DNA of 64,000 bases from Cylindrotheca closterium (taxonomy: Eukaryota; Bacillariophyta; Bacillariophyceae; Bacillariales; Bacillariaceae): NCBI GenBank assembly GCA_933822405.4, contig CAKOGP040000001.1, positions 1,513,647 to 1,577,646 of the forward strand, given 5' to 3'. A program made the translations under genes and the position numbers. Position 1 is the first letter of the stretch; each line of letters begins with the position of its first letter. This document shows, one piece after another, positions 9,960 through 20,357 of the stretch. A model generated the notes under the pieces. The model saw nothing but the letters and a program-made list of their open reading frames with translations, searched no databases and was not told the origin of the DNA.

Positions 9960-11972
9960 CTATCGCAGCGTTTCCGACTGGTAATCCTTCTCATCAAAGT
10001 AGCTCGCTTGCACCACATTAGGTCCAAACTGCCGACCAGCCAATTCCCGCTCGGCATTGTTGGCATCTTGCACAGTCGCATACTCCAAAAAGATCTTCTT
10101 GATGGCGGACGCTTGAATACTCGAGGTTGCCTTTCGCGGAATCTTGATACCTAACAGACGTCCAAACTTCGCACACTCTTCTCGCACTTCCTGCATCAAG
10201 CCTTGATATTCGTCATCAGTCGCCAAATCTTCGTCAGTCACCATATTCAACAACACTAAAATTCGAGTTGGTGCCTTGGCAGCCGCAGCGGCAGGACCAT
10301 CACTCGATCCAAAGGCCGCGCTCAACGCAGCATTGGCAATGTCCAAAGCCGAAGCACCTGCTGGAAATGCTGGTGCAGCGGCGGCCACAACTGCTGGTGC
10401 CATCATGCCAACGGGCTGTGCCCGAGTCAATGGCATGCCAAATTGATCCAAGTACATGGGAGCTGTTGGCATAGGTCGTTGTCCCATGGCTGCGTCCACG
10501 AGAGCTTCAACGTCATATCCCTGAATAATGATGGCACCCGGTGGTGGTGCATTGGTCGCCGGCGCTGCTTGGACTGCTGCGGGCATGGCAATACTACCGG
10601 TAGGCATGGGCATACCATCTCGTTCCCCTGCCACTCTTGCGGTCAAGACCTTTCCCCCCCCAAGGTCCATTCCGTTCAATCCAATGACTGCCACTTGCGT
10701 CACAGCAGGATCTGCGTACTCGACAAAGCAATACCCCTTACTGGTAAGAGAATCTGGTTCATTCTTGACCAGGTGAAAGGCTTTGACTTTTCCAAAGGCT
10801 TGCAAAAGTTCCAAGACTTGTTCTTCCATCAAGTGATAGTGGAGTCCTGCAATATTGAACATTCAATATTGAATGTTGAATAAGAGAAGAGATAAAAACA
10901 AAAGAAAGAATATCGGTGGTCAGACACAATTCACAAGCATTAAAAAGTATCCCACTTCAACTCGTCAATTCATAATAATGATGATAATAATGCAACGCTT
11001 ACCTCCAATAAAGATCTTGTTTGGTCCATCCTGTACAGTTCCGCTGACAATCCCCAATCGACTGACGTCCAAGACTGGAATAGCCGATGGATGCACCTTG
11101 GGTGCCATGGTTGGATTGTAATCATTGGGCCGCTTGACCTTGACCTTGCCTCTCCCATGGATATCAATACCATCCAAGGCCAAACAGGCGGTTGCCATTT
11201 CTACGGTCTTGAATTCCAAAAAGCAGAATCGGCGTTCGTGGTTGATGTATACAGACAAGATGGGATCCTCGTTGTTATCGACCTTGTGGACCAATGCTTG
11301 GTGAATGGCATTGCGAAAGAAATCTTGCAAATCTTGTTCTGTCACTTGCGCTGGTAGGTTTCCAATGTACAATCGACGAGCATGTCTAGTTTGCTGTGGA
11401 ACGGCATCAAAGTTGCGTCCCGCTGGAATGCCCGCAAAGTCTGTAGCCGCCGGATTGGAAAAGGCAATGGCCGCCGCATCGGCAGCCAATTGTTCCGCGG
11501 TAGGTGGCTCATCGAATTTTGATTTCCTGGCCAAGCGTTTGCGACGACGTTCTTCCACCCATTCTTGCTCCTCTTCAAAGGAACGAAAGGTAATTCTGCC
11601 ATTGTTGGTGCCTCCTTTGTTTCGTTGTGGTGGTGGAGGACCAGGTGGTCCTCTGGATGGTGGTGGTCCCCGTGGTCCGCCTCGGTTGTGGGGTGGTGGA
11701 GGGCCTCGAAATCCACCACGTGGTGGACCACCACGATCATCATAACGATCATCGAGTCGATCATCGTACCGTCGGGGTCCTCGACCACGGTGATGGGGTG
11801 GTGGAGGAGGCCCTCGGCGAAAATCGCGAGGAGGACCTTCCCAACCACCACCTTCGCCGCGTGGTGCTCGACCAAATGGGTCTGGTTCTCTAGGAGGTGG
11901 CTTATTGCCACCAAATTCTGACCGTGTCATCCAAGCAGGGGCATTGTTGATTCCTCGACCTCTGCCACTCAT
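9960..11972 (-). CDS. U2AF2: Splicing factor U2AF large subunit (U2AF65)
   Basis: Two exons (11972..11003, 10846..9960) joined across a 156-base intron give 618 residues. U2AF65 binds the polypyrimidine tract and recruits U2 snRNP to 3' splice sites in the nucleus. In order: an N-terminal R/G/P-rich region instead of a classic RS domain; RRM1 with RRLYIGNLPAQVTEQDLQDF; RRM2 with KIFIGGLHYHLMEEQVLELL, whose RNP2 is restored only by splicing; an Ala/Pro-rich insert; and a C-terminal UHM-type RRM containing RILVLLNMVTDEDLATDDEY. I take the ATG at 11972 (MSGRGRG) over 12032. The Ala/Pro insert between RRM2 and the UHM is longer than in animals. The intron carries a hairpin next to its 3' splice site. 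Confidence 0.92.
10858..10877. repeat. 20-bp perfect palindrome in the U2AF65 intron
   Basis: Bases 10858-10867 and 10868-10877 are exact reverse complements. On the transcript strand the palindrome lies between a pyrimidine-rich run (about 10880-10915) and the terminal AG at 10847-10848, where the 3' splice site is recognised. Confidence 0.75.
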
Positions 11973-12504
11973 CGTTTGATTATTGATTGTTGGAGTGGGA
12001 TGATCTTGCTTTGTTTTGTTGATTGTTGGCAAGATCGATTTCGCCTCTCGGACTGACGTCCAGGCAGATCAGAGCCTGAGGTCCAGAGTCTGTCGATTAA
12101 TTTGACTGCAATATGCTGAGTCACAATTTTCAATTTGGCGGACTGATCCATCGCCTTCTCCGGCGACCAGCGGTCAACACATAACACAGGACGGAGAACA
12201 GACGAGCCGCTAGCCTCTTTGGTACCGGTTAGTCGGCATTTACAAACCTATCGCGCGAGCAGACCAAAGAGTGCGGCTTGCTCCATGTGTGTGATAGGTA
12301 CAGATCAGTACAAAGTATACGGCATTTTTCGAAATTATTCCTCCGAGCACACGTGTCATCCTCAAGTCACGAAATGGCCTTACCAAGTCCAATGAATTGA
12401 AATTATACCTCTTTTCCACTCTCTACTTTTTTTCTTTGGCAGCAGGAGTCACACAAACACCACCTCCTTCTACCTTCCAATACACAAATAGAACCATCAG
12501 GATC
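11973..12504. promoter_or_regulatory. Divergent spacer between U2AF65 and the serine decarboxylase-type gene
   Basis: About 530 bases separate the two divergent start codons and must contain both promoters. A TGACGTC palindrome-type bZIP/CRE core occurs near 12053-12060. An upstream in-frame ATG of the decarboxylase lies at 12397. No RNA gene is seen. Confidence 0.45.
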
Positions 12505-14062
12505 ATGTTTTCCACTGCAGCTGCAAGACAGCTTTCCACCAAACGAGTATCCTCTGCTTTCATGAGAAGTCGTGCTTCTTTTGCCACGACTAGTCGCTCT
12601 CAATCGACCATGCCAGAGACCGACAGCGATGACGAGAAGGACAGCATTGTCAAGAGTCACATCTTGCGCAAGGACAAGGCTGGTTCTCCTTCTCCCTGGG
12701 CTGTCTTTGACGCCTGGGGTGCCGGTATGGATGTCATTCCCGGCGACTTTGACAAGACCATGTTGACACCGGAAGCCGTCCGAATTCCAATGGACGGCGA
12801 AAACACGGAAGTCCTTCCCAGTGAAACTGATATTTTGGAGTCGTACGACAAACTTTTGGCTTCCAGATCTTCTGTTCACTTTGGATATCCTTACAATCTC
12901 ATGTACGATCACTCTGAATTGTACTCTTTTATGAAGTATTCCATCAACAACTTGGGAGATCCCTTTGTGCCTTCCAACTATGGTGTCCATTCCCGTCAAT
13001 TCGAATGCTCGGTCATTGATTTCTTTGCCAAGCTTTGGAAGATGGAAAAAGATTCATACTGGGGTTATGTTACCACTTCCGGAACTGAGGGTAACTTGCA
13101 CGGAATTCTGTTGGCAAGAGAATCCCATCCCGATGGAATCCTTTACACTTCGCAAGAAACTCACTACAGTATCTTCAAGGCTGCTCGGTACTACCGCATG
13201 CAGTGCGAATCTATTCCTACTTTGCCAATGGGAGAAATCGACTACGAACAATTGGCCCGTCGCTTGGAACAAAACCGCGACAAGCCTGCCATTATCAATG
13301 TCAATATCGGTACCACTGTTAAGGGTGCGGTTGACAATCTAGACCGCATTTTGGACATTTTGACCATGTTGGAAATTCCCAGAGAGAATTATCACATTCA
13401 CTGTGATGGTGCCCTATTTGCCCTCATGATGCCTTTTGTTGAAGGTGGTTCCGAACTATCCTTTGAAAAGCCAATTGACTCCATTGCCGTCAGTGGACAC
13501 AAGATGCTTGGATGCCCCATGCCTTGTGGTATTGCTCTTTGCCGCAAGGAGCACGTCGAGAAGGTTGAACAACACATTGATTATCTAAACAGTGTGGACA
13601 CCACCATTATGGGATCAAGAAATGGACAAGCTGCCTTGTACATGTGGTACAGTCTTCGAAAGAAGGGACTTGACGGAATTGAACGCGATGTCAGGTAAGC
13701 ATATATGAACTGTTGGATGGAGAATGGAGTCTACTTCTTTGGTTGCAGTTCCACTCACACCGCAATTTCTTCTTTTTTCTTTCAGACACTGCATGGATAC
13801 CGCCAAGTATTTGAGAGACAAGCTGACCTCGGCTGGCATTCAATGCCGTCTTAATGATTTGAGTTCTACTGTCGTCTTGGAACGTCCCATGGACGACAAT
13901 TTCATCAAGAGATGGCAATTGGCTTGTGAAGAAGATATTGCTCACGTTGTTGTCATGCCCAATATCACCATTAGCAAAATTGACAAGTTTGTCGAAGAAT
14001 TGACGGAATCCAGACAAACGTTTGGAATCAAAAAGCCAGTTTCCTTGTTTTCTTGGGTCTAA
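12505..14062 (+). CDS. PLP-dependent group II decarboxylase, serine decarboxylase type
   Basis: Two exons (12505..13694, 13786..14062; 91-base intron) give 488 residues. The sequence closely follows plant serine decarboxylase, which converts L-serine to ethanolamine for phospholipid head groups. Conserved segments include NNLGDPFVPSNYGVHSRQFE, TSGTEGNLHGILLARE, IHCDGALFALMMPF and SVSGHK-type AVSGHKMLGCPMPCG, where the Lys should hold PLP. Older annotations call this family histidine decarboxylase-like. From the ATG at 12505 the N-terminus is Ser/Arg/Ala-rich without acids, like a mitochondrial presequence. An in-frame ATG at 12397 would instead prepend a hydrophobic signal-like stretch (MKLYLFSTLYFFSLAAG). 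Confidence 0.88.
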
Positions 14063-14550
14063 GAAATTTGTAATGGATGGAATGGAAGTATATATATATA
14101 TATATTTCCAATTTTTATGACATGTGTGAAGAGAAAATGCAGGAAAGGGAACAAACAATAGAGAAAGAATGGGTACCAGGTTTGACCTGGTGGACCGTCT
14201 TTTGTTTTTTGTGATTGATGTGAAAGTATAGTTTTAGGTAGAGAAAGAGAGTGGACGATTATTATACAATCCACTAAAGTAATGTAATAAAAAACTTTGA
14301 AAGAAGTAGTAACGTTTGTATTTATAATTATGATATACAGTATTGTGATTGCAACAATGCAAGCAGCTTCTGTTGTCAAATTTGAAATTTGCTGTTTTTC
14401 TGATTTGTTCGGTCTGCGTTCGTACGTCATCTCCTGGAACGGTCTTCGTAGTACTTTTTCGTACGTTCCCTTTGACGTGAAATTGCCTCTGTTGTTGTCG
14501 TTGTTGTTATTGGCAACATCCTTTTTTGTCATCAACTAGACTGAAGAAAC
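14063..14550. other. Intergenic, no gene seen
   Basis: These 488 bases between two plus-strand genes hold a short TA microsatellite (about 14090-14104) and AT-rich sequence. No domain-bearing frame is present. Confidence 0.6.
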
Positions 14551-15396
14551 ATGGTGTGGAGTGTGATCGAGGCCGTTCGGCATTCGCTCAAATACCGAGG
14601 AGGTATGAGAGGCCTTTTAAACCACATGTACACGGTAAGTAGTCTTCTGCGAAAATCTCCCTGAAACACAGCCATGCTGGAATCTTGCATGGAATACATT
14701 GCAAATTGGGTTGTTCTCATCAATTACTCACTTTTGTCTTTATAGAACGGTGACTACCCATTCAAGGTTGGAACCTACATGGGCTGTGATGCCAAGGGCA
14801 ACCGCTACTACGAAAACCGTGTGGACTATCCTTTTGGTCAACATCGTTGGGTAGAACCTGCTGATATGCACAACTTTGACTCTACAATGGTCCCCCCAGA
14901 ATGGCACGGGTGGATGACAAGCATGCACGATGCTGCTCCCGCCTCGGAAGAAGAGTTTATCAATGAGATGGCAAAGAACCATATTCATCCCTCTGCACCT
15001 TCCGATGCTCCATTCAACCACAATGTTGGTTACCAAAACGAATATTTCAATTTCAATGGCATGCACAACCAATCGCAAATTCGCTCTCGTGGATACGGTA
15101 TCGGAAACCCTATCGTTGGACTTCCTCCACATGCTCCAGATGCCTTCTATACCCAACCTGGATCTCCTTACAACCCTCACTTTATCCGAAAGTTCGAGAT
15201 GGAAGGTGACTTGGATGAGGCCAAGGGTGGAGGCCGCCCATACAAGAATGACTTGTGGAAGGACCGATTGGCCACTGCTGAAGAAAAGGCTGCCAAGCTA
15301 AACCCTGTTGGAGGAGAAGCCATGAGTCTAGGCAACCTTACCCCCAAGGAGGAAGCCATTCTGGCACGTGGTGGTACTCTGCCCAACAAGAGTTAA
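14551..15396 (+). CDS. NDUFA12: NADH:ubiquinone oxidoreductase subunit NDUFA12 (B17.2)
   Basis: Exon 1 (14551..14634) encodes 28 residues, MVWSVIEAVRHSLKYRGGMR followed by GLLNHMYT. A 111-base intron joins it to exon 2 (14746..15396), giving 244 residues. The NDUFA12 core is clear: GDYPFKVGTYMGCDAKGNRYY, then VDYPFGQHRWVEPADMHNFD and VPPEWHGWMTSMHD. The protein is an accessory subunit of the mitochondrial respiratory complex I peripheral arm. The family is usually about 130-160 residues, so the C-terminal hundred or so residues here are an extension rich in His, Asn, Pro and Gly. Exon 1 is recognisable only through splicing. Confidence 0.9.
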
Positions 15397-15499
15397 AAAG
15401 TTTATATTTGTCTTGCGCGCGACAATCCTGGAGCCAATAATACTATTAGCTACTTTAGTTTCACTAGAAAGAAATTTATCAATACGGCCATGAGAGAAT

Positions 15500-18400
15500 T
15501 TACTCGGAAGGTGGGTCTTCCATTCCTTCCAGGGTTTGTTCTTGCATGGAGTGCACAATGGAACCAAGATGACTGACGTCTTGCACGTCAAAGACCTTGT
15601 CGCTGGGGATATCGTCTTCCAACGTTCGCTCCGAAGGTAAGGTTTCACCCGAGATCAATTGCAATTTGCTGGGCTTGTCTTCGAATTGCTGCATGGTATT
15701 TTTCAACTCATGGCAGTTGGCAAAGAGCCCCTCACGGCAAAACACATACAAACCAAGTCTAGCTCTGGAGACAGCCACAACCAGGCGACGGACGTCGCGT
15801 AAATGTCCGACTGTCTTGGTTCGAACCAACGACAGCAGAATGATATCATTTTGTTGCCCTTGATATTGATCAACTGTGGAAATGTTACGGGGTCTGATTC
15901 CTTCCAGTGGCATTCCGGCACCACAACGTTGGGACACAATGTCAGATATCAGTTCCTTCTGCCCGTTGTAGGTGGTCAAAATGGAGATTTGTCCCGGTGT
16001 GTAACCAATTAGAACCATGTACTGGAACAAGGCCACAACGTATTCCGCCTCGCCAAGGTTTTGATAGTAGAATGGCGTAGGACAGGATTCACCTGAACCT
16101 TGGAAATCCTCCACGTTGATAAGCTGCATTGTGTGGGCAAATCCGGCATTGGCAAGTTGGAATTCTGGTCGGCTCTGAACATGAGGTAAGTTGCCAAGGT
16201 TATTGTATCGCCAACTGAAGAAGAATGGTGAGTAATTGAAAGAGATTCTGCACGAGCAAATCACGGAACACAACGCACCTATAAAGTTTCATCAATTCCG
16301 GTCTTGCTCGTCCTTGTTTATCCAGTTGGATGTATGGCACACCAAGCTTGATGAGCCGAGTGAAAAGACTTTGGTCCAAATTACTGAATCTTGCAAACGC
16401 TGCGTGTTTCACAACTGGGGGGAGTTGGTTGTGATCTCCAAGCATGCATACACGCTTCAGCCTTGATAAGCCTGCGACTGAATCGTCAGTTTTGCCGCGT
16501 TGCAAAAGGAATGGAATAAACGATTCAATTTCCATCATCTGGCCAGACTCTTCCATCACGATGTTGTCATACTCAAAGCCCAACTCGATTAGATTTGACC
16601 GGGCAATGGCAGCGTGGGTACACGTCATGGCAACGATTCGAGCCTGCTTGGTGATCAAATAGTTGGCTCGTTGGCGTTGAGAACGAAGAACCTCGTATGG
16701 ACGGTACTCTGCCAACTCTTCAAAGATGCCTTGAAGTTGCTGAAAGTACAATACTGCATCAGCTACGACGATTTCCCCTTCAACCTTGAAGTATTTTGAG
16801 AAAGGGAATATTGATGAGACATCAGGTTCGCTGCCCTTTTCAGCAGTCAGGGCTTCCACTTTGGCGTCAAAGTCTCTTTTTGCCTTTGAAACCTGCAGCT
16901 TGTAAAAGTACTCGGCACTTTCGCAAGTGTACGATGGTGAGCCGTCAGCACCACGAGATGCCTTACCACTGAGTCCTAAGGACTCAGATAGCTGTTGAAC
17001 TCTTTCGAGCAGCTCTGTTCTACGTTGAATGGAATATGCCACACGCCCAATCTTTGTAAAGTCATGAGTAGACTCCAAATCGAGATCTCGTTCACCAGCA
17101 CCTAGTCGAACCATGTATCTCTCGTTGACGTCTCCTCGAGCCATTACCTTTGAGAAAATGTCGTTCAATGCGGCATTGGAATGCGTAATGATAACAGTTC
17201 GCTGAGTAGGGAAGGAATGGTGCAAACTGGCAATGATTTGTACAGCTACATCAGTTTTTCCTGTATGTTAAGCAGAGGCAATATGAGTTAACGAGTGAAA
17301 GATCCCTTAATTCCACAGCCACACCGAGGCCTACCTGTCCCAGGGGGCCCAACGACCATTGTCAGACCTGGTGAGAGTCCAGAATGAATAGCTTCTACTT
17401 GCAAAGGTGTAAACCTGACTGGGTTTCCCGTGATGCCCTTTGGGAATGGTTCAGATTTTGCTTCCATAATAGGTTGTCCATCGGTTTCGGTGATACGAAT
17501 GCTGTAGTTGCGTCGAGGGTTGTCATTGCTGCCCTTGGTAGCCTTCTTTTTTCCATCAATTGTCATTTTGCCTTGAAACGATTCGCGGAGATGGCTTTCG
17601 CTGAGAAAGGTATCACCAAAATCCAAAAAGTCGGATGGTTTATTGACCCCCACAGTCTTCACTGCATATTCTTTCATAGATTCTGACCTGTGGGATGCTA
17701 CGGTCTTATCATCTGTTCCAAGAACAAGCTTTTGGAGCCATTGTGGAATGACCCGTTCAATTGAACCAGCTCCCTCTAACAGTCCCCTGATCGTCTCTAG
17801 GACAGCCTTGAAGTTGTTTTCGCGTCCATGTCGTCGAACGATCAAATTGAAATCCTGTTTCACCCCCAAACACAATTATGATTAGTCTTTTAATGCTCAC
17901 AATCGCTGTTCTTGTCAACGAGAAAAAGCTTACCTTGTACGAGTCTGTGCCAGCCCCAGACTTCCGATCCATTACATACTGAGCGCTGTCCAGTTCAATC
18001 TTGAATATCCTTTTGGTGTTGGCTCGCTGCTCATCTGGAACCTCAACACCTGGCTCGCTCAGCACTGTTCCTGACTCGTTTCTCACGCTTCGAACCATGC
18101 ATCCGCGAACCATAGTTATCCCATACCTTTCACAGAAAGTGCTATCCTCATCATCAGGGACTCGCTTTTCCCCAGTATCAGAGTCCCACATTTTGTGTAT
18201 GCCATGGTGAAGATGATAGTCCTTCATTAAGGGCGCAGGCTTTCCACTCATTTTTGAAGCATCAACAGCGACAAGGAACAAGTTGTCATGCTCCCCAATG
18301 CCATCCCATTCCTCTCGGATCGAATCCCCGCAGTGTTGCAAGTCGATCGAAACTTCTGCTGTAACTTTGGCGCTGACAGTTTCCCCAAGCTTCGGTGGCT

Positions 18401-19994
18401 GAACCTGTGTAATCGTTAGAGGTTGATCGATTTCAAGTGACATACGCGACCATCCTGCAAACTCTGTAGAAAGCTGAATATCTTCTGATTCATCCAATGC
18501 AGATTGACGCAGTAATGGTCTAACACGCTTCACAGCATTTACTAGATCGGATCGAATTTCATAAGCACTCTCCAATCGAACCAACTCAAAATTGCGCATT
18601 AAATAGTCTTGAAACGATAGGTACTTTGCATTCAGCTTTGGAAGCGCCAGAACGGATGATATTCTAAGCTCGCGATTGGAAGGTGGAATAACGTTATGGT
18701 CCCAAAGCGTAGTCTCGGTTGGGTAGAGCGGAAATGATCTCAGTTGATCCATAGGATAGGGAGGTATTGATAAATGGTTTGAAAGGACTTGAACCAAGAA
18801 ACTCCGTGTCATGAGAGCGTTCTCGTCCTCTGGAAGCAGACACATCTTGTACATGAGCTTTTGTAAACTTTCATCTGAGAAACCAATCAGACATCGCTCG
18901 AGATATGATCGTCTCTCCTGATCAGAACAGAGGAGGCCAACTCCTGCATAAATCACGGCCTTCAGTTCATCAGGGTAATGACGATGTGCCATTTTCTGAA
19001 GAATTGTTGCACGTGAGTGATGCTTGGACACCACATCGACTTTGGAGAGATGTTTCTGTGTACTTTCCTCAGTGGGAAAGGACAACAAACTGTTGATCCG
19101 TCCCAGTAAATGTTGTACCAGTATCAGATTCTCAGGGACAGCAAATTTATTGCCAACTGCAAGGCGACACTTGATTGCAAAGTGAATGGCGTCAAGGTAC
19201 GGCACCAGAAAAAGCCGACAGGATGCCATAGAAAGCAGATCAATTAATAACTCTAGATATCGATGGATGAAAATCCAAACGTCCGTGGGTACGCCCATTG
19301 TCATTTCATCTGCATCGACGCCTTCCTTCTGAATCTTGACAAGCTGTCCGAATTCTGAACGCCCTTCCAAGAGATCAAGAAAATGATGCGTAGTTTGGAC
19401 TAGCCATATATCTTCCTTTTTTGACTGAGCAAAGTTTCGGCGCAACCCGGCACTTTTCTTCAACTCCAACTCACGCCGACGATCTGGCAACCAATGCACC
19501 AATTGCACTCCAATGAGGGTCTTTACAACAGTCTTGCAAAGCATCTCGTTGCTGCTGGATAGAGCCACAATCATAAAGTGGATGATTTTCGTTTGCAGAG
19601 AATAGTCCTTGTGCTCTGTTTTGTAGAGTAGTTTTTCGAGAACCGACTGGGTAGTAGTCTCATCGTTGACGAAATCAAGAGAATAGGTACCAAGAAAACT
19701 ACCCTCTGCAAAATGATGGGAGATCAGCAACACCAGCAGATGACACCCATGATAGAATAGTTTTGAACTGGGATTTTCTACCAAGAAAGGCCAAACTACT
19801 TCAGTCAAGGCACCTCTTTCTTCCCATTGTTTGATGTTATCCATTTGTTGAGCTTCCGTTCCATCCGTCACACATAGTTTATAAAGACTTGGAAGCGGCG
19901 GTATTTTCGCTCCCTCAATTTCGGTGTCTTTTGCAGCTTGCTGCTTTTTGGAAGGCCTACTGGAGCTATCGCTCTTGCGACGTTTTGCTGCCAT
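15500..19994 (-). CDS. AQR: RNA helicase Aquarius (intron-binding spliceosomal protein)
   Basis: Four exons (19994..17934, 17854..17335, 17260..16279, 16214..15500; introns 79, 74 and 64 bases) give 1425 residues, close to human AQR (about 1485). AQR is an SF1, Upf1-like helicase that binds introns upstream of the branch point in the spliceosome. The N-terminal half is the ARM-like scaffold, including [18 protein letters not shown]. The helicase half shows [13 protein letters not shown] (Walker A, split by intron 2), [15 protein letters not shown] (motif II, with ESGQ where animals have EAAQ), [11 protein letters not shown] (motif III) and [19 protein letters not shown] (motifs V/VI region). 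The divergent partner is the TPR membrane protein. Confidence 0.93.
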
Positions 19995-20357
19995 GGTCAG
20001 TGTCTCGACTCACTTCGTTTGCGATAGTACCCGTAATATCACAGATCAAAGATGATGATTGATGAAGATGCTTTGGTCAATCCAATCATCCTTACTCTGC
20101 GCGACATTGCGCGATGTGCCTGAACCTTTGCTGTGTGACATAAAAAGGAGTCGGTCAGTCTCATGAATATCGAAACATGGCGGCCAAAAATATCGACTAA
20201 AATTTTCGACAGACACAAAATTCTAGTAGTAGGTGTTTGGCGCCACCAAAAATACATAGAACATTAGAGAAAGACTATTTTTTGTTGGCATCAAAAAGAC
20301 GACTTGGAAAGTGGAGACTTCAAACTCTGAGATCAAACCACCACAACTGAAACCACC
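19995..20357. promoter_or_regulatory. Divergent spacer between AQR and the TPR gene
   Basis: These 363 bases separate two opposite start codons, so both promoters lie here. I see no RNA gene and no clear motif beyond AT-rich stretches near the TPR start. Confidence 0.45.
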
